Below are positions 1 to 8,999 of a stretch of 64,000 nt of DNA, piece after piece. Location: NCBI GenBank assembly GCA_016926755.1, contig JAFGNZ010000374.1:1-64000 (forward strand). Reading direction: 5' to 3'. The stretch comes from Myxococcaceae bacterium (GTDB taxonomy: Bacteria > Myxococcota > Myxococcia > Myxococcales > Myxococcaceae). Each line of letters opens with the position of its first letter. The stretch's first letter is position 1. The position numbers and the translations under genes were made by a program. A model generated the notes under the pieces. That model was given only the letters and a program-made list of their open reading frames with translations, made no database searches and was not told the origin of the DNA.

Positions 1-168
1 GCTGCACTCGGGCCTCCTCCCCGGACCGTCTCCCGCTCTGGACTCCACCGTCCACAGAGCGAGACCCACGCAGCCTGCAAGAGAGCCCTTTCTTCGAGCG
101 GAGGCTCCGAGTGACTGGCTCCACGGCTCGACCTTGAACCAGCAGCGCATCGCGACCCTTGAGGTAAG

Positions 169-1740
169 GTGTCTCTCCCCTACTTGAAACACCCCATGGA
201 GACACCCCGCGCCCCCGCTTTGAACCCCGCGCTCCTTCCCCCGGGTACCCTGGTGGGCAGCTGGCTCGTGGTGGCTTGGGCCGGCCGCGGCGTCCACGGC
301 GCCGTCTACCAGGCCGTCCCCGTGGACAATCCCCACGCCACACCCGTGGCTCTCAAGCTCGCTCTGCTCCCGAGGGATCCGCGCTTCGCGCGCGAGGTGG
401 AGCTGCTCTCGTGCGTGAGACACCCCAGCGTGCCGCGCTTGTGGGACCACGGGGAATGGCAGCACCCTGGCGGCACGCTCTACCCGTTCCTTGTAATGGA
501 CTGGGTGGACGGAGCGCCGCTGTATGACTGGGCACGGCAGCACAACCCCTCCTCCCAGCAAGTGCTCCGGCTGCTGGCCCAGCTCGCGAGCGCCCTCCAG
601 GCCTTGCACGCCCAGAGTTGCGTCCACCGGGACGTGAAAGGGGGCAACGTGCTGGTGCGGCACGCCGATAGCCGCGCCCTGCTCACCGACTTCGGCTCCG
701 GCCGCTATCCGGACGCCGCTACCCTCACCCCGGACATCCTGCCTCCTGGCACCCCCGCATACCGCTCCCCGGAGGCCTGGCTGTTTGAGCTCCAGTTCTT
801 CCGAGATCCGCAGGCCCGCTACGCCGCACAGCCTACCGATGACCTGTATTCGCTGGGTGTCACCGCCTACCAGCTCGTGACGGGCCAGTACCCCGAACTT
901 GGGGAACCTTCCCAGGATGAGGCGGGCACCTGGCACCTGGAGGGACTTGCCTCTCCCACTCCGATCGTCCTCAACCCGCGCGTAGCGCCGCAGCTCGATG
1001 CATTGATCCTTCGCATGCTCTCGGTACGCCCCGAGGCGCGCGGCACCGCTCATGAGTTGACCGAGGCGCTGGAGCAGGCCGCGCAGCTCGCGAGTCCCGA
1101 GAGCACCCGTTCGCTCTTCGCCCAGGACACGCGGCCGGCGGGGGCCCCTGCTGAGCAGACAGCTGGCGCTACTGTGCCGGCCACCCTCTCATCGAGCCAT
1201 GAGCTTGCCGAGGTGCGGGCTCAGGCTCCCGAAGTGTCCTCTCGCACGCCGAACTCCGCTGAGCGCGTCCGTCCTCCAGCGCGTGCCCGACCTTGGCGGC
1301 GTCGGCTCGCGAAGGCGGCAGCGCTCCTGGCGTTGGGTACGTGGGTTTGGTGGATCACGCCCAAGAGGTTCCCGGAGCAGCCCTCTGCCATCAGGCACGC
1401 GGCTGACGGGACCCACCAGAGGGACGGTGGTACCTCAGGGCTCGGCGATGAGGCGGCGACCGCCTCCACAATGGCCTCCCCCTCGTCCTCCGTGCCAGGA
1501 GTGCGGGCCGAGGATACGCCCCCTGAGCCACTGCCAGGACAAGCGCGGCCCGACACGAAAGGACGATGTGCTCATAAGCGGCAGATCTCCCTCAACGGAG
1601 GATGTTGGGTGGCGGTCCCGTTGGATCGCGAGGGATGCGCGGCCCTCAAGCTCAGCGGCCACATGTTCAAGGGCGCATGCTACGTGCCCGTCATCCTCCA
1701 CGGGCGCCAGCCCACCTCCGACCCCGTGCGTAAGCAGTAA
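169..1740 (+). CDS. Membrane-anchored Ser/Thr protein kinase
   Basis: Eukaryotic-like (Hanks-type) kinase of 523 aa. The glycine-rich loop GRGVHGAVY lies at about 39-47, the ATP-binding lysine in VALKLA near 63, the catalytic loop HRDVKGGN at 153-160 and the DFG metal-binding motif at 174-176, so the active site looks complete. An APE-like SPEAW follows. A Pro/Ala/Ser-rich juxtamembrane stretch leads to one hydrophobic segment near 378-395 (LLALGTWVWWI). About 125 extracytoplasmic residues follow, with several cysteines (GGCWVAVP, GCAALKL, GACYVP), a common tail in myxobacterial kinases and perhaps a sensor. The GTG start at 169 is preceded by GAGGTAAGG; an in-frame ATG at 199 lacks a ribosome-binding site. 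The substrate cannot be inferred. The kinase call is firm. Confidence 0.93.
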   Translation: MSLPYLKHPMETPRAPALNPALLPPGTLVGSWLVVAWAGRGVHGAVYQAVPVDNPHATPVALKLALLPRDPRFAREVELLSCVRHPSVPRLWDHGEWQHPGGTLYPFLVMDWVDGAPLYDWARQHNPSSQQVLRLLAQLASALQALHAQSCVHRDVKGGNVLVRHADSRALLTDFGSGRYPDAATLTPDILPPGTPAYRSPEAWLFELQFFRDPQARYAAQPTDDLYSLGVTAYQLVTGQYPELGEPSQDEAGTWHLEGLASPTPIVLNPRVAPQLDALILRMLSVRPEARGTAHELTEALEQAAQLASPESTRSLFAQDTRPAGAPAEQTAGATVPATLSSSHELAEVRAQAPEVSSRTPNSAERVRPPARARPWRRRLAKAAALLALGTWVWWITPKRFPEQPSAIRHAADGTHQRDGGTSGLGDEAATASTMASPSSSVPGVRAEDTPPEPLPGQARPDTKGRCAHKRQISLNGGCWVAVPLDREGCAALKLSGHMFKGACYVPVILHGRQPTSDPVRKQ

Positions 1741-1863
1741 CGCGCCCCTCTCCACGGCCAGTGAAGCGGAAGTTGCTGGAATCGGAGTTCGTCCATCACC
1801 ACGACCCGATCTTTCAGGCGATACTGGGCCCGCGTCGAACAGCGGCACCCACTGACCTTCCCA

Positions 1864-2556
1864 ATGATTCAAGGCCCTGACGAGATCATTGCCTGCCCAC
1901 ACTGCGGTGCGCTGCACCGGCGCCGCACCGTGCTCTCAGGCAACACCTTCGGCGCCGAGGTCTGGACGGATGGGTGGAGCTGGGCGCCGATGCTCCCGCA
2001 GCCGCCCCTCATCTCACGCTGCACCCGGTGCAGTCGGTTCTTCTGGGTCGGGCGCGCGGAGTGCCTGGGAGAGCTCGAGTCCGTCATCGCCGCGTCCGGC
2101 CTGCAGGTGCAGCGCCTGAGCATCCCCAACGACTGGAAGGCCGCCCCCCACGTCCAGCCACCAGATGAGGCGGGGTGGCTCGAGGCCATCGCCCAGGGAC
2201 TGGCGAAGGAGCGGGACGAGGAGCGGGAGCTGCGCATCCAGGCGTGGTGGGAGGGCAACATGCCTTATCGCCGGGACACGCCCTGGGTACCGTTCTCCCA
2301 GCGCGCCCAGGCCGCGCGCGACAACCTGCGCGCACTGCAGACCCTGTGCTCGCCCAAGGAGCCCACGCAGCGGCTGCTGAAGGCCGAGGCCCTCCGCGAA
2401 GAGGAGCGCTTCGAGGATGCACTCGGGGCGCTGGCGGGAGAGCTCCCCAAAGAGCTGCAGTGGGTGGCGGACACCCTGCGTGCGCTCGCGCAGCAGGGCA
2501 TCTCCGAGGTGCGGCGACTCTCGAAGAGCGCGGCGCCCAGGCCCGCGAACTCCTGA
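1864..2556 (+). CDS. Zinc-ribbon-like hypothetical protein
   Basis: Protein of 230 aa that I do not recognise. The first 70 residues hold two CxxC knuckles, CPHC near residues 12-15 and CTRC near 54-57, separated by an aromatic-rich stretch (WTDGWSWAP). This resembles a zinc ribbon or rubredoxin-like knuckle pair. The remainder is charged and probably helical (KERDEERELRIQAWWEGN, RLLKAEALREEERFEDALGAL), with a TPR-like flavour toward the C-terminus. There is no signal peptide or membrane segment, so it should be cytoplasmic. It lies 123 bp downstream of the kinase on the same strand and could be cotranscribed. The ribosome-binding site before the ATG is weak. Function unknown. Confidence 0.7.
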   Translation: MIQGPDEIIACPHCGALHRRRTVLSGNTFGAEVWTDGWSWAPMLPQPPLISRCTRCSRFFWVGRAECLGELESVIAASGLQVQRLSIPNDWKAAPHVQPPDEAGWLEAIAQGLAKERDEERELRIQAWWEGNMPYRRDTPWVPFSQRAQAARDNLRALQTLCSPKEPTQRLLKAEALREEERFEDALGALAGELPKELQWVADTLRALAQQGISEVRRLSKSAAPRPANS

Positions 2557-2764
2557 GGGTCCGCCGCGGCACCGCGACGCTCGGCTCCGGTATGCATTGA
2601 CAGGCGATGATCTCCTCGAGCTCTTCAGGTAGCGGGGCCACGTCTCGGGTCGAGTTCATGCCAGGGTTGCCCTCCACGTTGGCCGCCACTCCATGGCGCC
2701 ATGCGGCCCCCGACCAGGGTCCGGGGCCGATGGAGCGAGACGGTGAACGCCAGACTGGCGACCG

Positions 2765-3277
2765 CTACTTCGCGGGGGCCGTCGCCTCGAGCCGTCCGAT
2801 GGAGATCTCCCCTGCCTTTGGCTCCCGGGCCCGAAGCTGCTTCACCGCGTCATCGAGCTCCGCCTGGGGCACCTTCCAAGCGCCCAGCCCCCCTCCCGTG
2901 GGAGGAGGAGGCGGCGGCTTGTTCTTCCCCTCTGGCGACAGGGCGACGCCCGAGTTCTTCAGGGTGGCCACCTTGTTGAAGCTCTGGGTCTTCTCCTTAC
3001 CAATATCTTCATTGAAGCGCTCCAGCAGGACGAGCTTCTTCTCGACCCGCTGGTACCGGTAGACCACCACCTCACGCCCCGACCCGAGCGAGGCCGCGAG
3101 ATCGAACGACGTCGGCTCGACCGCCTGGGTGTTGTTCGTCGCCCGGGGCGTCGCCGTCACCAGTGGCTTGCCACTGGCCCGGGGGGGATCGCTGGCCAGT
3201 GCGGCGCTCGCGCCACCCCCCACGACGAGTGCCATGAAGACTCCACGCCTCATTCCAGATGTCCGTATGCTGTTCAT
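2765..3277 (-). CDS. Small secreted hypothetical protein, putative ECF sigma target
   Basis: Protein of 170 aa with an N-terminal signal peptide (RRGVFMALVVGGGASAALA, cleavage near ALA-S). The mature part is hydrophilic, with a Lys-rich centre (YQRVEKKLVLLERFNEDIGKEKTQ), a run of six prolines and a charged C-terminus. No family recognised. The ATG at 3277 is preferred over one at 3295 because GGAGGG sits 4-5 nt ahead of it and the signal peptide follows directly. Upstream at 3295-3320 is a bipartite promoter-like element identical in architecture to one before the peptidase gene starting at 8956. That suggests control by the neighbouring ECF sigma factor. It follows the CHAT fusion gene by 75 bp on the same strand. 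Confidence 0.75.
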   Translation of the reverse strand: MNSIRTSGMRRGVFMALVVGGGASAALASDPPRASGKPLVTATPRATNNTQAVEPTSFDLAASLGSGREVVVYRYQRVEKKLVLLERFNEDIGKEKTQSFNKVATLKNSGVALSPEGKNKPPPPPPTGGGLGAWKVPQAELDDAVKQLRAREPKAGEISIGRLEATAPAK

Positions 3278-3294
3278 GATGCCCTCCACTGGCA

Positions 3295-3320
3295 TTACGC
3301 CGGGGTTCGCCCTTATTCCC
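3295..3320 (-). promoter_or_regulatory. Putative ECF sigma promoter (copy 2)
   Basis: On the minus strand this reads GGGAATAA, ten bases, CGGCGTAA. The same two octamers with the same spacing occur at 9000-9025. A GGAA -35 core and CGT-type -10 core separated by 16 nt fit the general ECF promoter form. The -10 part is only about 17 nt from the start codon at 3277, so the leader would be very short, just covering the GGAGGG ribosome-binding site. Confidence 0.5.
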
Positions 3321-3352
3321 TCGTTTTCAAAAAAGCGCGCGCGGGCCAGCGG

Positions 3353-6295
3353 CTACTCGAACACGACGAGATCCATCACCCAGCGCGCCTGCCCCTTCTG
3401 GAGCCATGCGGCGCGCGTCTCCCTCAGCGCCTGGGCGGGGGCAGCTCCACCGTCCACCCGCTCGAGCAGCTCCTGGAAGAACGCCCCCACCTCGACGTCT
3501 GGCACCTGTGTGGTCGGCGCCACCACCGCGCGCGCCCCCGCCTGGATGAACGCCGCGGGCAGGCTCCACACGTCGTGGTAGCGCCACGCGCCCCCGTTGG
3601 CGTGGCACGCGGCGAGCAGGACGAGCGGGGCCCCCCGCAGGGAGCGCCCCTGGAGGTCCGCGGCTGTCAGCGCGTAGCGGCCGCCCGCCTCCGGTGAGAG
3701 CGCGAGGAACGAGGCATCCGAGAACCCCGAGCGGCTCAGGCCATGTGCATGGAACTCCACCTGCGTGGCATCCAGGATCTCCGCCAGCACGGCCCCCGGT
3801 GTGGCGGACCGGCCCCGCAGGAGCACCTCGCCCGTCCGAGGCGCACGGCTCCAAGGCATCAGGCGGGGCAGTCCCAGGGAAGCAGGGGGCTCCACGTCCG
3901 AGACCACGACACGCTTGTGCGGCGGCGTGACGGCCGGCGCCCTCGCCTCCCCTGCCCTGGGCACGAGGTAGCTCCACGCCCGATCCGGGGCCAGCAGGCC
4001 CGGCCGACCCTGGAGGATGGGCTCGGCGAGCACACGCACGGAGTCACAGCCCTGGAGCACCGCGAGGAGCGGAGCGGGCACGGGGGGAACCTCCTCGCGC
4101 AAGGAGCGCGTGCGCTGCCCCAGGTACTCGCCCTTCAGCTCGCCCCGCGCGCCCCGCGCCACGAAGAGGATGCGCTCATCCTGCCCGGCCACGGCGAGCA
4201 GGCATGCCTCCGGAGCGGCCCGCTCCAGCTCCGCGGAGAGGAGCGTGATGGCCACGTCGAACGCTCCCGCCCGCCCGGCGTCCATCACCAGCACATGGTG
4301 GCTGTGGGACCAGGCCTTGCGCGCCTCGATGTCGATGGCCCGCGCCTGCTCCGAGCCGGCGATGACCTCTCGGAGGAGCCGCTGGCCCCCGGCGCGATCC
4401 CGCTCGATGAGGATGCGGCCCGCCATGTGCTCCAGGAACAGCCGCTCGCCGCGCGTGAGCGCCGCGTCCGCCCGGAGCATGCGGATCCGCTCCTCGGCCC
4501 GCGCCACCTCGTCGTCGGTCGCGCCGAGCCGAAGGAGATCCGCGTAGACCGCGATCTCGAACAGCGTGGGCGCCGCATCACAGGCGCGCGCCGCCTGGAC
4601 CTCGCGCCTCGCGCTCGAGACCTCCAGCGCCTCCACGGCGATGATCGCGCGAGCGAAGCGGTACTCCGCGCGCCGCTGACAGTCTCCCGGGGCGCGCTGC
4701 AGGTGCTCGTCGAGCCAGGCCCGCGCCAGCGCATGCTCGTGGCGAAGCCGCGCGCTCGTCATCAGGTTGTAGACGAGCTGATCCTCCTGGTACCAGTCGT
4801 CGATCCGACGAGCCGCCTCCAGCGCCTCGCGAGCGGGCGCCGCGGCCTCCTGGCGGCGGTCCAGCTTGTTGTACAGCTCGCTGAGCTGCTCCTGGAGCGT
4901 CACGCACCGGTACTCCAGGTTCGCGCGGCGGCACGCGTCGATGGCCTCCAGGAGCTGTCGCTCGGCCTGGGCCGCCCTGCCCTGCGCCAGCTCCTCTCGC
5001 GCCCGCGCCATCGCCAGGGGCGCCTGGTACCACGCGGGATCTCCAGACTCCTGGACGAGCGCCTCCAGCTCCTGGAGATCCTTCCGCTCGGCGTGCAGCA
5101 GGAGGAGGGCGCCGAGCAGCAGGTCGCGCTCCCCCGAGCGCCGGACACGCTCCAGGTACGCGTCCTTCTCCGCCTCCGACAAGGCCTGGAGATCCCCGAG
5201 CAGCGCGCGGAACGTCTCCGCCAGCGGGGCCCGCCGGGCGAAGTCCGCGCGAGAGATGCGCTGGACGTACTCGGAGGCCGTGCGCGTCCCGGACACCTGA
5301 TCCACCGACTCCGCCAGCGGCAGCAGCGCGAGCACCTGCTCACGGGACGTCGCGGCCCGGACCGCGTGGTACAGGTACAGCCGCGCCATGCCGGGGCTGC
5401 GGCGCACCATCGCGGGCGGCAGCGGTGTCCCCGCCAGCACGAGCGCCATCCCCGCGGCCTTCATGTCCTGCCAGGACTTCCGGCGCGCCTCGGCGCCGCC
5501 GCGCAGTCCTTCCGCCAGCCGCCGCGCCTCCTCACCCCAGCCAGGCTCTCCCTTGTCGGCGACCCGCTGGAACTCCGCCGCGGCGGCCAGCTCCAGGGAC
5601 ATGGACCGCAGCACCACGCCCCGGTTCCAGTGGTGGCGCAGGCCCTCCGGCTCCGCCGCCAGCGCCCGGTCCAGCAGCTGCAGCGCACGCTCGGGCTCAC
5701 CTCGCCCCAGGGCCGCCATGGCGCGATCGCTGTCCACGCCCGGAGAGGGAGGCAGGCGGTCCAGGTGCGCCTCCGCCCGCGCGAAGTCTCCCGCGAGCAG
5801 GTACGCCGTCGCCACGCCGTGGAAGTCTCCCCGCTCCTCCAGCTCCGCCAGCGCCCGGTGATCCGGCCCCGTCATGCTCGCCGTCCCGCCGCGCATCGTG
5901 GCGAGCTGCCGGTAGCGGTCCGCGCCCGGGTAGCTGAGCCGCCCCTCCAGCGGCCGGGTCTCCGCGCTGGCCAGCAGGAGCGGATCCTCGGGCAGCTGGC
6001 GCGAAGAGCGCCACGTCCCGAGCGCCAGGAGCCCGATCACGGCCGCGGCCGCCACGCCCGCGGACAGCCCCAGGACTCGTGTGCGACGGCGGGCCCAGGA
6101 GGGCTGGAAGGGGGCTCGCCGCTCCTGCCGCCGCGCCTCGCCGAGCTCGCGCACGGCGACGCTGGCCTGCACCTGATCCTCCAGCGCGGCCTGACAGTCC
6201 GCGCAGCCCGCGAGGTGCTCGCTGAAGGCTCGGGCCTGCTCTTCGGAGAGCTCACCGTCCACGAACGCGGCCAACTGCTCACAGGGAGTCGTCAC
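3353..6295 (-). CDS. Zinc-finger anti-sigma / TPR / CHAT-protease fusion
   Basis: Large single-pass membrane protein of 980 aa. Residues 1-38 form a ZAS-type anti-sigma zinc finger (C5, then H27-x3-C31-x2-C34). A hydrophobic helix spans about 72-95 (GLSAGVAAAAVIGLLALGTW). The centre is Ala/Leu/Glu-rich helical repeat, TPR-like, with many ALxRGExERALQLLDRAL-type units. The last ~190 residues form a CHAT (caspase-like) domain with the dyad His in HAHG at 849-852 and Cys897 in LLAACHANG. The GTG start overlaps the sigma factor stop by 4 nt, so the two are translationally coupled. By family knowledge the N-terminus should hold the sigma factor. I infer that periplasmic TPRs sense a signal and that the CHAT domain cleaves something, possibly this protein itself. 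The domain calls are firm; the mechanism is a guess. Confidence 0.88.
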   Translation of the reverse strand: MTTPCEQLAAFVDGELSEEQARAFSEHLAGCADCQAALEDQVQASVAVRELGEARRQERRAPFQPSWARRRTRVLGLSAGVAAAAVIGLLALGTWRSSRQLPEDPLLLASAETRPLEGRLSYPGADRYRQLATMRGGTASMTGPDHRALAELEERGDFHGVATAYLLAGDFARAEAHLDRLPPSPGVDSDRAMAALGRGEPERALQLLDRALAAEPEGLRHHWNRGVVLRSMSLELAAAAEFQRVADKGEPGWGEEARRLAEGLRGGAEARRKSWQDMKAAGMALVLAGTPLPPAMVRRSPGMARLYLYHAVRAATSREQVLALLPLAESVDQVSGTRTASEYVQRISRADFARRAPLAETFRALLGDLQALSEAEKDAYLERVRRSGERDLLLGALLLLHAERKDLQELEALVQESGDPAWYQAPLAMARAREELAQGRAAQAERQLLEAIDACRRANLEYRCVTLQEQLSELYNKLDRRQEAAAPAREALEAARRIDDWYQEDQLVYNLMTSARLRHEHALARAWLDEHLQRAPGDCQRRAEYRFARAIIAVEALEVSSARREVQAARACDAAPTLFEIAVYADLLRLGATDDEVARAEERIRMLRADAALTRGERLFLEHMAGRILIERDRAGGQRLLREVIAGSEQARAIDIEARKAWSHSHHVLVMDAGRAGAFDVAITLLSAELERAAPEACLLAVAGQDERILFVARGARGELKGEYLGQRTRSLREEVPPVPAPLLAVLQGCDSVRVLAEPILQGRPGLLAPDRAWSYLVPRAGEARAPAVTPPHKRVVVSDVEPPASLGLPRLMPWSRAPRTGEVLLRGRSATPGAVLAEILDATQVEFHAHGLSRSGFSDASFLALSPEAGGRYALTAADLQGRSLRGAPLVLLAACHANGGAWRYHDVWSLPAAFIQAGARAVVAPTTQVPDVEVGAFFQELLERVDGGAAPAQALRETRAAWLQKGQARWVMDLVVFE

Positions 6296-6951
6296 GCCGC
6301 ACCTCCCTTCTCCGCCTGCTTCAGGAGGATCTCCTTGAGCTTCTTGCGCGCGCGGAACAGCCGCGTGCCGACCGTCATCGCCGGGATGCCCAGGCGCCTG
6401 GCGATCTCCGCATACGCCAGGCCTTCCATGTCCTTCAGCTTCACCACCTCGCGGAACTCCTCCGGGAGCAGGTCCACCGCGCGCCAGACATCGTCCAGCG
6501 TATACCCACCCCAGGGATCAGCGGGCCCCTCCTCCTCGCTCGCCACGTCGATGGACTCGGTGAGCTCCTGCCGCGGGTGGCGCCTGTCATGCCGGCACAT
6601 GTCCAGGAACCGCCGTGTCAGGATGGAGGCCAGCCACGGCATGGGCGGCGCGTTCCGGTCATAGGTGTGGAAGGCGCGGAACGCCCGCTCATAGGTGTCC
6701 TGCAAGAGATCCCTCGCATCCGAGGGGTTCCTTCCGCGGCACAGGAGCCGCGCCCGCTCCTCCAGCTTCGCCTCACAGGCGGCGACCACCCGCCGGAACT
6801 CGGCCGCCGGATCAGCGGGAGGAGGCCGAGCGCCTCCGGGAGCAGCAGGCCCACCCGCCCGCTGCCGGGTCCGCGAGCCGATGAATCGGAAAGGGAACTC
6901 CACGCAGGGGGTACTTTGCACGGGAGGTGCCTGCCAAGAAAGGAATTCCAC
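6292..6951 (-). CDS. ECF-family RNA polymerase sigma factor
   Basis: Group 4 (ECF) sigma factor of 219 aa. Region 2 spans about residues 58-125, including DARDLLQDTYERAFRAF and the W-x-x-x-I-x-x-x-x-x-D pattern in MPWLASILTRRFLD. Region 4 spans about 153-208 with LPEEFREVVKLKDMEGLAY and the helix-turn-helix AEIARRLGIPAMTVGTRLFR. An unusually long Pro/Ala-rich leader of ~50 residues precedes region 2. An earlier in-frame GTG at 6957 directly abuts GGAGG; the GTG at 6951 has that GGAGG six nt upstream and is preferred. The stop overlaps the start of the zinc-finger/CHAT gene, the classic sigma/anti-sigma arrangement. Likely targets are the two genes preceded by GGGAATAA-N10-CGGCGTAA. Confidence 0.93.
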   Translation of the reverse strand: MEFLSWQAPPVQSTPCVEFPFRFIGSRTRQRAGGPAAPGGARPPPADPAAEFRRVVAACEAKLEERARLLCRGRNPSDARDLLQDTYERAFRAFHTYDRNAPPMPWLASILTRRFLDMCRHDRRHPRQELTESIDVASEEEGPADPWGGYTLDDVWRAVDLLPEEFREVVKLKDMEGLAYAEIARRLGIPAMTVGTRLFRARKKLKEILLKQAEKGGAA

Positions 6952-6980
6952 AGGCACCCTCCGTGCATACGCCCACCCTG

Positions 6981-7616
6981 CTACGGCATGTTGTCAGGCG
7001 TGGCGAGCGCCGCCGGCACGAGGCTGGCGAGCACCTTGCTGGCGAGCTCCGGGCGGCCGGCCTGGAGCTGCAGCGAGGCGTCATCCACCAGCGGGGTGAG
7101 CATGAGGCCCTCCGCGTCGTGGTGGCCCAGGAAGATCATGTTGAGCGCGGGGATGCGGACCTCGAAGAAGTCCGTGGGCAGGGCGCCGGTGGAGCGCTCC
7201 ACCGCGCGGCGGTTCTTGTCCAGCGCGCGGATCTTCTGGGCAGCGCCGATCCGGGCCGTCTCCCACCGGCCGTCCACCTGGCGGACCTCCACCGCGGTGC
7301 GGACCTCACCGGCGACCTGGACGGGGTAGACGAAGCGCTGGGTGTCCATCAGCAGCCGGCCCGGCTCCTCGCCGCGGTAGCTCTTGAGGGAGTCCAGGCG
7401 GATCATGAACACGGGGATCGGCTCGCCCAGCTTGCCAGAGCGGGCCTCCTCCACGGTGTCGAACCCCAGCGCGCGGTGGTTCTTCGCGTTCACGAGCTCC
7501 GGGAGCTCCTGGACGGTGCGAGACGCCTCGGCGGCGCGGTCGTCCCGCGACTGCGCGAAGACGGGGGTGGAGATTCCCAGCGTGAGGAGCAGCACTTTCA
7601 GCAGAAGGTTCTTCAT
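6981..7616 (-). CDS. Secreted hypothetical protein in the sigma factor operon
   Basis: Protein of 211 aa with a clear signal peptide (MKNLLLKVLLLTLGISTPVFA, then QSRDD). The mature part mixes beta and helical stretches (GEPIPVFMIRLDSLKSY, FVYPVQVAGEVRTAVEVRQVDGRWETARIG), a pattern seen in periplasmic proteins of unknown function in myxobacteria. No catalytic motif is visible. The ATG at 7616 is chosen because the signal peptide starts there and AGGAAAG lies upstream; the ORF opens earlier at 7637. It sits 53 bp after the C39-like peptidase gene and 30 bp before the sigma gene, so it is probably cotranscribed with both and may feed the same envelope signal. Function unknown. Confidence 0.75.
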   Translation of the reverse strand: MKNLLLKVLLLTLGISTPVFAQSRDDRAAEASRTVQELPELVNAKNHRALGFDTVEEARSGKLGEPIPVFMIRLDSLKSYRGEEPGRLLMDTQRFVYPVQVAGEVRTAVEVRQVDGRWETARIGAAQKIRALDKNRRAVERSTGALPTDFFEVRIPALNMIFLGHHDAEGLMLTPLVDDASLQLQAGRPELASKVLASLVPAALATPDNMP

Positions 7617-7669
7617 GGCGTGTCTTTCCTGAATCAAAGAGGGTGGAAGTCAGAGGGGAGCGAGCGGGG

Positions 7670-8956
7670 CTACTGGGTCCAGACCGCCGAGAGGCGATCG
7701 CCGAAGCCGTTCAGGTGCGAGAGGCGGAAGCCGGGGTACTGCGCCGCCACGTCGTTGTAGGTGGACTGATAGGTGGTGCCCGTCATGTTGAAGTAGTGGA
7801 TGAAGCCCTTCGAGGTGGGGTGCCAGATGGCCGCGTAGCGGGTGCCGTTGGCCGTGGAGTACGCGCTGAAGCGCACCGGGCGCAGGCCCTGGGCCGCGAA
7901 GTCGCTGAACTTCTGGTTGTAGCTGGTCGACGTCATGTTGAAGTACGTGGCGTAGCCGCTGTGCGCCTTCTTCACCCAGGTGGCCGCGAACTTCACGCCG
8001 TTGTCGTCGTAGGCCGCCAGATCCACGTGCAGGTAGCCGGCGTTCCACATCTCGTTGAACTTGGTGGACAGCTGCGCCTCCGTCAGGCCGAACCACGTCT
8101 CGAACGCGCCGTCCACGGGCTGCCAGATGACGGTGAAGCGCGGGCCGTTCGAGGTGGGCAGCACGCTGATCTGCTCGGGGCGCCAGCCCTGCGCGCGGTA
8201 CGTGTCGAAGTAGGACTGGAACTGCGCCGCCGTCATCAGCGTGCGCACCGGCCGGCTGGCCACCGCCTGGAACGAGCCCGCCATCAGCGTGGAGCCGGAG
8301 GGCGAGTACGCCGTCAGCGTCACCGGCCAGCGATCACGCCAGGCGTAGTAGTCAAAGCACCCCTGGAAGCTCCCCGAGGGCAGGTTGTGGAAGTCCGGGC
8401 TGCAGGGCGGGTTGTTGCGGATGTTGTAGATGTCATCCCAGTGGACGTGATCGCTGCCGCTCACGTACTCCGAGTAGCTGATGAGCTCGGCGGCGCCCGT
8501 GTCCACGGGCCACGGGTTGTTGACGTACACGAAGTTCCCGGTGCGGAGCACCCCATAGCCGGTGGCCACCATCATGTGGCCGCCGCCGCCCGTCCAGCCC
8601 CAGGAGAAGGCCACCGGGCGGTTGTTGTCGATCTCGTTCACCAGCGACGTCCAGCTCAGGGCCCCGTCCTTGGTGCTGGACGAGAACCCGTACTTCGAGA
8701 ACTCCGGCCAGCCAGGTTCGATGCACGCCGTGGGCGTGGGGCTGTTGCAGCAGTCCGCGCGGCCCAAGCGCTTGTTGGCCTCATCACACTGGGTGACGCG
8801 CGTGGCCCCCAGGTACTTCATGATCATCTGGCCGCTGGCGGCCCAGCACCACTGGTTCGTCTCCTGCCCGAGCAACGGCACCGGCAGGTCCTTCGCGCTC
8901 GCCGCGGACGCTGCCAGCAACAGGACCGTCAAGGCACTGCGTAGAATGCTCTTCAT
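7670..8956 (-). CDS. Secreted papain-like (C39/C70-type) cysteine peptidase with C-terminal tandem repeats
   Basis: Exported protein of 428 aa. A signal peptide (MKSILRSALTVLLLAASAASA) precedes a papain-like peptidase domain. The nucleophile is Cys37 in QETNQWCWAA, the base is His127 in GGGHMMVATGYG, and Asn146/147 in YVNNPWP completes the triad; this pattern matches C39-like and AvrRpt2-like (C70) peptidases. Extra cysteines (CDEANKRLGRADCC) may form disulfides. From about residue 190 there are four or more copies of a ~45-residue unit with an aromatic ending such as RYAAIW, resembling bacterial tandem repeat domain 1 (PF17660-like). The start at 8956 is supported by GGAGG eight nt upstream. 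Its promoter region carries the putative ECF sigma element at 9000-9025. Probably the first gene of the operon. Confidence 0.85.
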   Translation of the reverse strand: MKSILRSALTVLLLAASAASAKDLPVPLLGQETNQWCWAASGQMIMKYLGATRVTQCDEANKRLGRADCCNSPTPTACIEPGWPEFSKYGFSSSTKDGALSWTSLVNEIDNNRPVAFSWGWTGGGGHMMVATGYGVLRTGNFVYVNNPWPVDTGAAELISYSEYVSGSDHVHWDDIYNIRNNPPCSPDFHNLPSGSFQGCFDYYAWRDRWPVTLTAYSPSGSTLMAGSFQAVASRPVRTLMTAAQFQSYFDTYRAQGWRPEQISVLPTSNGPRFTVIWQPVDGAFETWFGLTEAQLSTKFNEMWNAGYLHVDLAAYDDNGVKFAATWVKKAHSGYATYFNMTSTSYNQKFSDFAAQGLRPVRFSAYSTANGTRYAAIWHPTSKGFIHYFNMTGTTYQSTYNDVAAQYPGFRLSHLNGFGDRLSAVWTQ

Positions 8957-8999
8957 CGTGTCATCCTCCAGGGGCTTGGAACTGTCTTCCCTGCGGTCG

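Noticed and set aside
2692..2703. 12-bp palindrome CATGGCGCCATG
   Set aside because: Short, no spacer, and expected by chance in GC-rich sequence; no gene start close by.
3743..6664. Long plus-strand open frame antisense to the CHAT fusion gene (973 codons)
   Set aside because: Arg/Pro/His-rich translation with no recognisable domain; a mirror of a strongly GC3-biased gene on the other strand.
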